A DNA stretch of 64,000 bases from Lunularia cruciata. Its lineage: Eukaryota; Streptophyta; Marchantiopsida; Lunulariales; Lunulariaceae. Position 1 is the first letter of the stretch. The number at the start of each line of letters is the position of its first letter. The translations under genes were made by a program, and so were the position numbers. Location: contig OX419757.1 of NCBI GenBank assembly GCA_948567375.1, positions 14,694,001-14,758,000 on the forward strand. Reading direction: 5' to 3'. The notes beneath the pieces are model-generated. The model saw only the letters and a program-made list of their open reading frames with translations. It was not told the origin of the DNA and made no database searches. Positions 1 to 10,711 of this stretch are shown here, in pieces.

Positions 1-99
1 TTGAGCATGGTTCAAGAATTGGATACGACACGCGCACTAACGACTTATGAAGGATGGAAGTAAAGCAAATAATAGTTAGCATGAGAAGGCATAACACAC

Positions 100-3000
100 C
101 TGTTTCTGTAGAAAATCTTGCACAAAGCTGGAAAAGATCCATGGCACAGGGAAAACTTCAGAATGCAGGATACAAGCAAGGAATAAGGCAATGGACTATA
201 TTTAAGTCTTTAGTACAACCCATTCACAGAAAAGGGCATCAAGGCACTTGAGTTTCCATTCCCTGTCTCCTATGAGGATGGAGGTTTTTACCTAGGAAAA
301 CGGCCTTCGAGAATTGATGTATGCAGATCTTGACTCAACTGCAGGCGCTCAGGAAACAAAAAGCTAAAATCAAGAACGTGGATTGAGTGATTGGAAACTA
401 ACTTTGCATGTCCAGTAGTACAATAGTAAAATAATGAAGAGAGACGTTACAAGGTTATACGATCACGACGAATGAAGCAAAGCACGGACGTTCTGCCCGT
501 TTTAAGTGCTGTGCAGCTATAGTAGCTCAAAAGGTTGAGCTTGAGCGACATTTCCCTTTGTTCAGGCAAAGGAACTATGGTACAAACAATTCTACAACCT
601 AAAGGACCACTGCTGTAGCATACACCAGGAATATGCAGTAGCAACATCACTGCCTACCATTCCTTATGAAGAAAAGTGTCAGTATCTGTTCAGGAAGTAT
701 GAGAGGCTAACAGAAGATTAGTTAATTTACCTTCATCATGTACGCTATGTTATGATATGAAACCAGTTGGGAACCAAGGGCCTCTTTCGTCACGATCGTA
801 TGGAGATATGATCGTGTATATTGTTTGCACACCTGCACCAAATCGGCCTTTTCTCAATTAACTCTGCCTAATTTGAAATGGTACTTTGTCGAATGCAGAT
901 GTTTAATCATACTGATCAAATACTCACGCAGGTAGAACTCATCGTGGTTGCATGAGCCAGACCATAAGATGATATATTCCAGCCTTTAAAGCTTACGTTT
1001 ACCAAATGAGTTGATATTCGTTCAGAGATGCACAAGTATACTTGTCAATATGACTCTTGTTCTCATAAAGTGATTCATACTCGGCAGAGGAAAAGGAACG
1101 CTGGGCAACTTACCATGCAGGAGCAAGATGAGTCCAGAGGTCGATTGTCTGTTGCCATGCTGGCATTTTTTAGTTTCAAAACCCCCTTCACATTGTAGAA
1201 GTAAAAGACGACGACGCATCAGTGTGTTGTTCGGGGCAAATAGAAAGGGGAGGTATAGCTCGAACTGATAACTACAGAAACAAGCCTTACTCTGAAACCT
1301 GTGAGGTCATTATGAACCAGAGCCCCGCAATAAAGCCCAATTAACATAGCTAGCATTTGCATTTAAAACACCTCACTGAGCGTACTGTACGTTTGTGTGT
1401 CAGTGGCAAGTCATCTCTCCGGTAGATATCCTACCTCAGGGATGAGTGCTGAGCCAAAACGAGCAGTTCGAGTTGGATAAACGCAGTCGTACATATCTGC
1501 ACCCAGAGCACTGCATACAACAATATCTAGAGGGAATCCCACACCCTGATTCATTCAAAAGTGTAGACAGATATTTTAGGATCTGGACCTGGACCTGCAT
1601 ACATGGTACTGTTTTGATAGTCAAACATGACAACTTTCTCTATAAACCTCACGCAAGATAATTTTCCAATCATCAAGTGATGGTATTACTACCATCAACA
1701 AGATGATAAGCTCGATGGAGCTGACGTATATACAAATCAGAAGTTGTAAGCAAGGCGGCATAAGATTCATCGCAAGCCCCATAAAGCTTCTCATTACGAA
1801 GACATACACTGCATACTTGAGTGCGGTAAGAAATGGAGTATATGAATCGGCTCTAAAAACGTTAGGCACGACACATTGACGTACCATGACATATCGTGGC
1901 TTGTCATCTGGAAGGCCTTCAGTGCATTGTGCAACTATCCTCCAAAACGAATCTTTATCTTCTCCTCCAGAAAGACCACCGATTGCATATCTGTGACAAC
2001 TGTTCATTAGAAGGGATCTCCACCGGGAGGCATGAGAGAAACTCAACACTGTGATGTCCGATGCCTCCGCCAAATGTTTTTTCATAGCTCGAAAACAGTC
2101 CAGCTGTCCTGGTCAGCGGCCGACAATGAAAATCTATTTTGTTGAAAAATAATTACTCCCGAAAACTATGTTGCTTACCCTGGAAGATTGCGAGCAACAA
2201 GACCTTCCACACATTCATCTCTGCACGATGCAGAAGGTCAAGGTTAAAAAGTTTTGAAGGAAAGCCAAGCAACTCAGGACATCAAATTCTTTTGACGTCG
2301 AATGGAACATGCCGGTATACCCACGCAGTCTTCACTTGAACGAATCCAGATCATGCTGACTTGGTGAACAAGCGTTGGTCCTCGACTTTTCACTCCTGGT
2401 TAGCGATGTTTAACTCCTACAAGTCTAGAAATAGGTGAATATACCAGCTTAAAGCACACCACATGACATGTTGGAATATAGAAACTGTCGGAGGGGATCC
2501 ATAGCCTTTTGCACTGACAACAGTATTATCATATTAATCTGTTTAGAGGATGAAAATTTACCTTAGCTTAGTATCTAGTCCTCCTTGAATAATACCGAAG
2601 AGATTTTGTTCCGTGGGCCTTGAGTGTGCTGATCACAGTCCACATCGAAGTCAAAGACAAGTAATACGAAATAAGAAAGTTCGTATATTCTGTTATCCAT
2701 ATTACAGATTTCTATTTTTTAAAGTGAGGGTATTAACGTCCGACATGGAGGTCTAGATAATCCGTCAGACTCGGCGCGAAAACTCTCCATCAATACAGTT
2801 CCTGCATTGAACTGAAAATGAAGTTCCTAATGAGCTCTAGATAATCCGTCAGACTCGGCACGAAAACTCTCCATCAATACAGTTCCTGCATTGAACTGAA
2901 AATGAAGTTCCTAATGTCCACACTTGATAAAGTTCAAGAGTACCAGCAACGCAGCGGTCAATCCATCGAAGTGTGCGGCGCATTGCCTCTTCCACTCTTG

Positions 3001-5260
3001 GTCCTGTCGTTGTGGTTTTTACCACATCATCAAGCGCCATGATAATGTCCGCACCTATTTTATTCTGCCAAGACCAGTGCAGATGAGTCTAGAGAAAGAT
3101 AGATACGAAGGCAAAGAATGAAATTAGAATCCCTATCTGTATAGGTAAATCTGTGTTGTTCTAAGCTGAACTCATAGATTAGTGATTATACCTTGATGTA
3201 TCTGACACATGTATCAGAACCAGAACATCCAGTTCTAAGTTGAAGTTGGTACAAGAAAAATATGGACTGATCATGGCAGGCTAATTTAGGAGACAACGAG
3301 AATGTACACCGAATGTACCAGTTACCAGAAAGGAAACATCAAAATGATAAGTCCACTGTCCTCTCCGACAAGATGACAACATTCCAGATATATCAAAACA
3401 CCTGCGAATCATAAATGGCATCCAGCCAATGCTAGTATCAGAGTAGGTGTAGAATCTAAAAGCGGAGAAGGTATGTACAAGTTTCACACCTGTATATGTA
3501 TTGATTCTTCTGGCGTCAGTAACATCGGCTTTCCATCAACAGGAGACTGCACAGTTTCCAGACAACAATCATCATCACTCCTGAAAACTAAAAACTTAAG
3601 CATATATCTGCTACTATTAGAGTAATTCCTGGAGTTTTGGCTTCAGTCGTACTTCTCTTTGGCAGGAAACTTCTGACTGTCGTCACCAGAGTGTAATGTT
3701 CTGAGACGATGGATACAATTTGATTAGGATACCTCAACCCACTACCAATTGACGCTTCATCATGTTTTCAATTGATACAAGCTTGGTAAGATTGTTAGTT
3801 TGCAGGGGTTGTTTCACCATATGCATTTAGAGAACAAGCCAGATTCACAATCTCCTTGTTGGGAAGAGGACTGAACGTTGCTGTCGCCTCCACACTTTGA
3901 AGTGCGACTTCCTTAACCAAAAATGACACGCTCGAGGCAGATGTCGGGTGAAAACTAACCTGGAAGGTGACGCCTTCTTCAGTGATGTCGGCTAGATGAA
4001 GAAGAGAAACCTGTCGAATGACCAAAGCTTCATCAGATATTTGCTCAATGTCTCTAGATTATAATTTGAAAAGAAGTGAATGCAGAGGCCAACTCCAATG
4101 CACTCCATTCCTCGTGGTTCGACTTTTCTTGCCCTAAATCTCTGGTAGGGTGTCCTACCTATTTTACATGGATGGAGATCAATCTGCCAATCTTCTAGCC
4201 CTCTTCAGAACTGAGCACTGATCAAGTTGAAAATACTCTGATAGGATAGAAGGCGGACGAATATAAACCACAGGGTTAACCTTAACTGGACATATTCACC
4301 AGTAGATGAAACGACGATGCAATCTAGTGAAGACGATACCATCTGGAAGCCACCAGAATCGGTCAAAAGGGCCCTCGGCCAGTTCATAAATTCATGAAGG
4401 CCGCCCACGCGATCCAGCAGCTCTGCACCCGGCCGAAGCGCAAGATGATAAGTGTTCCCCAATATGATCTGGCACCCCAAGTCCTCGAGCTGATCGCACG
4501 CAATTCCCTTAATAGTGCCTGCAATATAGCGGAGAGTTGCTGCAGTCAGAAATGTACTACCACTTAAGCTGCGTGACTTTTGCTGGCACATCTGGCAGAC
4601 AAGATTGGAGCAAATCAGGCTGTAAAGCGTTCCTCGCGTCAGGACCATGCCATTTCGTTTCCTCATTTGCACGATCCTGGAGGGACAATTCTTTAAATCT
4701 TTAGAAAAATGCAACCGCCTCGAGCGGACTAGGTTAGCTGTTTCAAGCGCCGGAATCCATCGAAGACAGTAAAATATCCTTACTTGTAAGACATAATGAT
4801 AATTGCATGAGTTATGGTTATGCTCCAGATTGGTAAGCACGGAAAAAGAAAAGAGAAACACCTTGCGTGCCAACAGGCATGAACATGGGAGTTTGAACAA
4901 CGTAATGCGGGAGGGCCAGCCTAGAGGCTCGCGCTCGATTGTGACGAGCCAGTACCTTCATTCGGAACAGAAGCCCCCTTCAGCAGCTTCTACAGCTTAA
5001 AAACATTTGAATTGAACTCGAACAAATTTTTTTACTAAAAATCCATGGGATTGAAGCAGGTTACTTGGGAGCCCCGCCAAGTGTCAGAAATTAACTACCT
5101 TCTGTATACAACCTCAAGGACCTCCACCGAACGAATTCAGCTGTGCGATACTTAGATTCAACCACGATGAAAATAAACTGAATTGATAATCCAAACAAGA
5201 GCAAACAATGTCTGCAGGAAGAACATAGAATGGGCAATGGACCTCAAATTGCAGCGCCAT
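100..5260 (-). CDS. QTRT1: Queuine tRNA-ribosyltransferase catalytic subunit, 13 exons, 3' end beyond window
   Basis: Eukaryotic TGT exchanges guanine-34 of GUN-anticodon tRNAs for queuine. I assembled it by eye from GT-AG exons with compatible phases. In coding order: 5260-5243, 4955-4862, 4518-4340, 4010-3960, 3546-3490, 3064-2944, 2628-2562, 2220-2179, 1990-1885, 1545-1435, 1185-1114, 832-731, 338-292 and 127-100. The final exon lies left of the window. The start is the ATG at 5260, opening a six-codon first exon (MALQFE) that joins [10 protein letters not shown] as in the family. Visible landmarks are the MPVGTQG strand, GNTYHL, the active-site DSGGFQM with its catalytic Asp, the queuine-pocket GGLSGGE, the nucleophile-Asp region GADMYDC, and the zinc site CSCMVC with a downstream YHN. 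No stops or frameshifts were found, so the gene appears functional. It needs a QTRT2 partner, which is not seen here. Counting all segments gives 14 coding exons, the first of 18 bp. Confidence 0.93.
2752..2916. repeat. 84-bp tandem duplication inside a QTRT1 intron
   Basis: Two adjacent copies with an 84-bp period start at 2752 and 2836. Only one mismatch is evident (GGCGCG against GGCACG). The repeat lies in the intron between exons 3064-2944 and 2628-2562, leaves both splice sites untouched and looks recent. Confidence 0.9.
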
Positions 5261-6110
5261 TTTGGTGAGTGCTCGAATGGTCGGTGCACCCGACATTCCG
5301 TCAGTGACAACAATCTTCGCACATCGCGCAGGATCTCAGCAGTTCGTTCTGTTGATAGACTTTTGCAACATGCTCAGGGAATAAATTATGGTTTTGTTGA
5401 GAATTTTGGCAAATCCAGGCCAGGCTCGACGTTGGCGAGAATCTTTAGCTCCGACTCGAGGTTCCCGCTGATGAGGATCTCAACAGCGGCCACCCTTTGC
5501 TTCAGCCTAATGTTTGTTAAACCCCGCGGAAATCCTTTGTGCATGCGGCAAAGTGTGCAATAAACCACGAGATTACCGTAGTCGGGATTTGCTGAAGATT
5601 CAAGGGAGGCGGGAAATCCCCCAGTTAACGGGGAGAGGTATACAGTACGTACAAGGGACTTACCATTGACAGTTATGCATACAGACGACGAATACAGATG
5701 TATGAGGTACGAAACCAAGATCACGAAGAATATCTGTACAACGGAGGAGCGTCACGTCAATGACGAACTCCGTCCATAGTCGGACGGTGCGTCTTCTACG
5801 TTCATGGAAAACATTCGATTGAAACCTAGAAGGAGATAAAGTCTTTGATTTTCTCTCTAGTGGAAGAACAATATTCTAAACTGAACTGATCAATTCAGCG
5901 ATGGTTTGACTCAATCAGAAAGAGACTCGGTATTTGTATTGACCATTGCAGACAACTTAAGACGAGATCAAAGTGACAAGCGTATTGAGACTGATTATAT
6001 GAGGTAAGATGTAGTTCAATGCTAAACGAATGCCTGAAAAGGATACTATCAGCGTGTGTGACCTAGCAAATTCATAGAATATTTTGGTTACGATAACTTT
6101 AGAAAAATAG
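5261..6110. other. QTRT1 upstream region, probable promoter and 5' UTR
   Basis: The region upstream of the QTRT1 ATG. A 112-codon open frame on the minus strand (5724-5386) has no recognisable family, no obvious splice partner, and a competing open frame on the plus strand at 5183-5563. I do not call it a gene. Otherwise nothing distinctive is seen. Confidence 0.4.
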
Positions 6111-6513
6111 TACCAAACTGGCTAACAGATATGATATATATATTTATTTATTTATTGGTAAATGAGAGCAGAAGCCGTTATGGGAACGGGTTATCCAGAA
6201 CTCATGAAGTGCACAAGTGCACATATTCGAGAAATAACATTTACATGAATTACAGTGCTAGTGTAGTATGAAAGCTTTAGTGTAAAATGCATCAAAAATA
6301 ACCTGCAGCAAAAGTATAGGTGCAGAAAAGTAACCTATAGCAAAGGCATAAGTGCAAGAAATTGAGAACACTGTATTGCTAATGGATAATAACGAACTTG
6401 AAATCGAGAGCAGCAAGGCCAACGCGAGCGTGGGTTAGAGAGCTTGATGTAAGAGTTCACCAATAAAAAATAATGAAGTCAGAGAGCAGCAATGCAACCA
6501 AAAGCGAGAGGCA

Positions 6514-6607
6514 TAGAAAACTTGCTATAAGAGCCTAGCAGGATACAGTGCGTAGATGAATAGAAACTTGCTATACGAGCCCACCAGGATACAGTGCGTA
6601 GATGAAG
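6514..6607. repeat. About 47-bp imperfect tandem duplication
   Basis: Two adjacent units, 6514-6560 and 6561-6607, both contain acttgctata and gatacagtgcgtagatgaa, with several substitutions between them. Confidence 0.85.
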
Positions 6608-7466
6608 ATGAAGAACGTGGGATGGAGTGGGGGAGGAACACATGAAACAGTAGAGAGCGGGGCAGGAAGCAGTGAGAGAGCGAAGGGAAAAGACTAGGGA
6701 GTGAAATAGTACAGGAATGTGTGGATGTAGCAGGCATTTCACGATTATGGCTGCAAAAACGGGTAGAAATGTAAGAATGTAACTATAGCGGAGCGTAAGA
6801 GGACAAGATAAAGTATATCACTCCCAGTGCTATGGACACTAGAGTCCGGATACGCTAAACAACTAAAGGAAGCAGAAGGTGGCCATAGTAAACCTCCATG
6901 ATAACACCAACGACTTCATCAGTGCCTCACGCAGTGCCAAAGTAGTTGAACAATTGTCAGTACTCCTCGTCCCGAGTTTCTGCTCTAAAACTCATGAGTG
7001 CCAAGGCAAACTCAGTTGCTTCCAACAGCGCCGCTATCAACAATAAAACAGCCATCTATCAGCAGTACTAAATGAAATAATGAACCGCTAGGGGAAGGTT
7101 ATAGAAATGGAAGGCTACAAAAATGAGTAACTGGAGCTTAAAGTCTTAAAAGAGCAAAAATTGGACAAATGCATAATGTAGGCATGAATGAAATTGTGAA
7201 CAAGGGAAAGAAGAAAAAGATCAAACGCAAGAGAATGTGAGTGATGTGAGACATCCCTCAAAAAACACCTGCAAGGACAAAGTCTATCAAGGTGAGCAGT
7301 AAAAGAGAGCAAAGCACAAAGAAGCCAGGAGGAGGTAGTAAGAAAACAAAGGAATGAGCCAGTTAGAAGAGTGTGAAGCTAAGAGCTAGAGAGCAGAAAA
7401 TAAAGCAGAGAGCAGAGAACGAACAGGCATGAAAAGGTGGACTGAGGAGGGAACACACTATGAGCT

Positions 7467-7536
7467 AAGCAAGAACTAGAACCCAGATGAGCAGAAAGCA
7501 AAAGCAAGAACTAGAACCCAGATGAGCAGAAAGCAA
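7467..7536. repeat. 35-bp tandem duplication
   Basis: The phrase gcaagaactagaacccagat occurs at 7469 and again at 7504, giving a 35-bp period. The two units are essentially identical. Confidence 0.9.
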
Positions 7537-8289
7537 AGGAGAAGGAGAGTGTTTCCAAGGGAAGGATGGCCTCGGGTACTGAGAGAGCCTCGGGAACTAT
7601 GAAGGAACCAGGCGAGATGGTCACACGTGTGAGATGATGCCACTTGTAACTATGTTACGTATTACTTTGCTTATAACTCTGCTTATAATATCAATGTATC
7701 CTGGTGTATCCTTATCAACAGGAGAGAACAAATATATTGAGTAACAAGCTGTAATGGAAGACCTACAACTCAAAAATACAACATTCCATTCGGGGGAAAC
7801 TGAAAATAACAGACTGTTGAGAACACATACAAGGGAACCGTGAAGTAAAACAACAGATGTGAGTTGGGGCAAAAGGGAAGAAAGTGGATAGTCACATAGT
7901 TGAGAATGGGCGATGCATCAAACATGAGACATGTATATATATATGAGAACAAAAACTGTTCTGACCAGTGCCTAAAGAAACCGCCAGGAATAAGTCCTGA
8001 TCACCATTATGGTAAACAAGCCTACAGTGAAAGCTAATGGTGTGCTCGAACTAGAGCTCCCCGCATGGAAGAAAAAACAGATGTTCTTAAATCTCTGTAG
8101 ATACTAAGCCCAGGAAAACCATGGATATCTTTTTCCATTCGCAAGACAGAGCAAAATTTTTTTTGGATCATATGAAGAGGGTAATGTTCAAAGATAAAGC
8201 TATTTATAAGTTTCCTACAAGCTGAAAGGAATTATTTTTTGGAATTACACCTCCTTTGATATCTAACACACTTTGATTTTATAATACCT

Positions 8290-9800
8290 AATTTACATTT
8301 AGAGGAAATGTCGGAAAGAACATGAGGGAGCGAGATTGTCTTGATTTGAGCAAAGTGAGGTAGCTCTTTCTTATCATAGATAGAGACAAAGATATTGAAG
8401 TCGTCCTAGGTAATGCGACAGTCAAGGTAATCACAGTGAGTGCCAAAATGAGTTTGAACTAGCTCACAGGAAAGTATGGGATAGATCCCTCCTCCTCTAG
8501 CTGCGTCCTCCATATACAAAAATCCTTGAAATGATCAAGTCTCGAGCCAACCACCAAAAGATCATCAACGTATCGGCAAACTTGGGACAGGTCGTGCAAC
8601 AGTGCAACATCATTAGCATCCAATAGTCTGCGGATGAAATCAAGTTCATAGGTGAAGAGGTATAGGTTAGCCACGAAGACAACACAAGGTGTCCCCATAG
8701 GAATCCCGAGTCTCTTGACGGAAGAGCTGATTCCCGAAAGTAATGTAGAGGTTATCAAAAAGAAATAGCATCCAACAGATGAGAGTTTTCTCATCAACAG
8801 CAATGAATTTGAGATGTTTTGCTGATTGAGAGATATTATTTCTGTTTTTAAGCCATCTATATTTGAAGTCAAGTGTAGAGGTTTCTACCAGTAACATAGT
8901 TTCCCTATTCATAGTGAACCCATGATGGAAGATAGATCGGATGAGAGTAGCCAGCCTTGTTTTGAGATCGTGAAGGTGGATCTTTGTATAAAGGGTGGTG
9001 AAATCAAAACTTTGAAAAAGAACTTTTTCCAAGGTGGCAGGAGACTGCTGCGAACCAGAGTCTGTGGGAGAAGAGGATCTAATCTTGCGCAGTCTTTGCA
9101 CCTGCTCCAGTAAAACGGGAACACCAGAAGAGTCGTCCAAGATCCAGCTAGAGTCCACCAACAGCACCACACGTAAGAATTCAGTCCTCCAGAGGTCGTT
9201 TGCAGAAGGTAGCAGTGCTTTGAAGAATGAGCTTAACCAGCGAGAAAGCTCAGATAAAGAAGTAGAGTAGCCTGCAGCAATGAACCTAGGAACAACGGGA
9301 GACTTATGGAATTTCCAAGCACAGCAAAAGTAAGGGAGTTTCTTGGAATCCTTGGAAGTGCACAGCAAAAGTAAGGGAGTTTCTTGGAATCCTTGGAAGT
9401 GCGAAAGCCCAGAGAGGTATTGAAACTGTGGTGAGAGAGTAAGAGATGGGTTTGAGGAATCAATGAGAGTTTATAGGTTGCTGAAGGAGAATGAAACTCG
9501 TTAAGTAAAGTTTGAATGTAGAAGTGTCTACAGACAAATACAAAATTGTTGGGACACTTGTCCATATAAGTCCATATATACACTTGTCCATAAATATATA
9601 ACTTTGAGATGTTGTCATCGTGAAGAAGCTTCTCGTACATAGACAGACCCAGTCCCCTAATCGTTTGCTGCCTATATCTACATTGAAGAAAGATCTCAAA
9701 CAATACCTTAATGAATTGCAAAATATGATTCCAATCTCCACCGTATATTAGATTGCCAGGATATACATATTTTGTGCAGAAGGTGTAAAAGCACAATTAT
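8290..9800 (-). pseudogene. Penelope-like element reverse transcriptase, frameshifted remnant
   Basis: Minus-strand frames carry reverse-transcriptase motifs of the Penelope-like type: KLPYFCCAWKFHKSPVVPRF (about 9340-9280), SFDFTTLYTKIHLHDLKTRL (about 9020-8960), YITFGNQLFRQ (about 8745), GIPMGTPC (about 8705-8680), and the catalytic box CRYVDDLLV (about 8580-8553). After GNQLFRQ the frame must change to reach GIPMGTPC, so at least one frameshift is present. Upstream, a 41-bp tandem duplication (9319-9400) breaks the frame again. Degenerate coding similarity continues to about 8290 (HCDYLDCRI, YDKKELPHF). No GIY-YIG endonuclease is recognisable downstream, which fits either an endonuclease-lacking subgroup or simple truncation. 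Element ends were not found. Assignment rests on motif pattern and is not confirmed by a search. Confidence 0.8.
9319..9400. repeat. 41-bp perfect tandem duplication in the Penelope-like RT
   Basis: Units 9319-9359 and 9360-9400 are identical. They encode the KLPYF region of the RT. Because 41 is not a multiple of three, the duplication shifts the frame. Confidence 0.95.
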
Positions 9801-10546
9801 AAGCCCTCCAACCTATCCATTACGCTGAATACAGAGAGATCAAGACAAGAGACTCCCTGCTGATCTTTAAGGATTCTTATTGTACAAGGTGCACTTATAC
9901 AGTCTACAACTTATAGAGATCGATGTTGTTGTGATCGTTAAGCTGTACAGATGATACTGTGTACATCCACTTGGCTGGCTCAGGTATGGAAAGTGTGGAT
10001 CTTTCAAATGTTCCATGGAAAGATCAAAGGGAAGTCTTTTTCTGTTTCGTGGTTCTCAAGTAGGGCTTGAATTGAAGCACTTGGTCAGATAATCCTTTCA
10101 GCAAAGCTCGTTTTCGCAGATACTGCCATCATCTATATACTGCTAGCTTTATTACCCCACTCATCGCAATAGTGATTATAACATGAAAAAGGCTTCCAGT
10201 TGCCATGGGCATACAGTTCTAATGTGCATCACAGATTTGGTTTTGCGGTGAACAAAACCACAGGTCTATGTTTGAATGATGGTCGCAGAATGAAACCAAC
10301 TCGCTGATTTTGTAGTAACTCTCCAAGAGACGCAAGATAATTCAGCTTTTGCCTCTCTCTGCTAAGAATCCATTCCACTCTAAAATACGATTAAAAAGAC
10401 TACATAAAGCTTCACACCAATAACAAACAACAACAACGGATTGTTATTAATCCGTAATGCATGGTTTGACCGTAGACAATGACCAACTCTAGTGATTTTG
10501 TTCGCCCAAAGCCTAAAGTACTCCCTAAGAACAAAAATAAAGGGGC
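9801..10546. other. Gene-free spacer
   Basis: No supported coding region, RNA gene or repeat seen. The short open frames have no recognisable content. Confidence 0.4.
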
Positions 10547-10711
10547 GACCGCGTAGAAAATGCGAAGGATGGGAAGACAAGCCGTACAAGGGAGTGACAA
10601 AATAGGTAAAATGGGGCTAAGTCCCTAAGAAAGTGGTACACCTTTCAATTCGAACCTACTCTTACGAAGTAGAAGGCGACCGTGTAGAAAAAAAGAAGGA
10701 TGGGAAGACCC
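10547..10711 (-). mobile_element. Two 3'-tail fragments of the non-LTR family seen at 23937-24030
   Basis: The sequence at 10547-10620 (gcgaccgcgtag, gaaggatgggaagac, ccgtacaagggag, aggtaaaatggggct) is the reverse complement of the 3' end of the non-LTR element at 23930-24020. A second partial copy of the same tail lies at 10674-10711 (gaccgtgtag to aaggatgggaagaccccat). Both are 5'-truncated pieces, typical of target-primed reverse transcription. Confidence 0.8.

Larger units (their letters stand above)
6110..8100. other. Gene-free purine-rich stretch with small tandem duplications
   Basis: On the plus strand this stretch is rich in A and G (runs such as agagagcag and gaagaaaaag), with a short AT microsatellite near 6137-6157. 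Open frames on the minus strand are low-complexity Ser/Leu/His-rich and not convincing. It holds the 47-bp and 35-bp tandem duplications listed separately. It could be non-coding sequence of the adjacent Penelope-like element or unrelated host DNA. Confidence 0.5.

Noticed and set aside
5386-5724. 112-codon minus-strand frame upstream of QTRT1
   Set aside because: No recognisable domain, overlapped by a 126-codon plus-strand frame, no convincing splice partners; more likely leader or promoter DNA.
6479-7312. Minus-strand Ser/Leu/His-rich frames as genes
   Set aside because: They arise from purine-rich plus-strand low-complexity sequence with tandem duplications.
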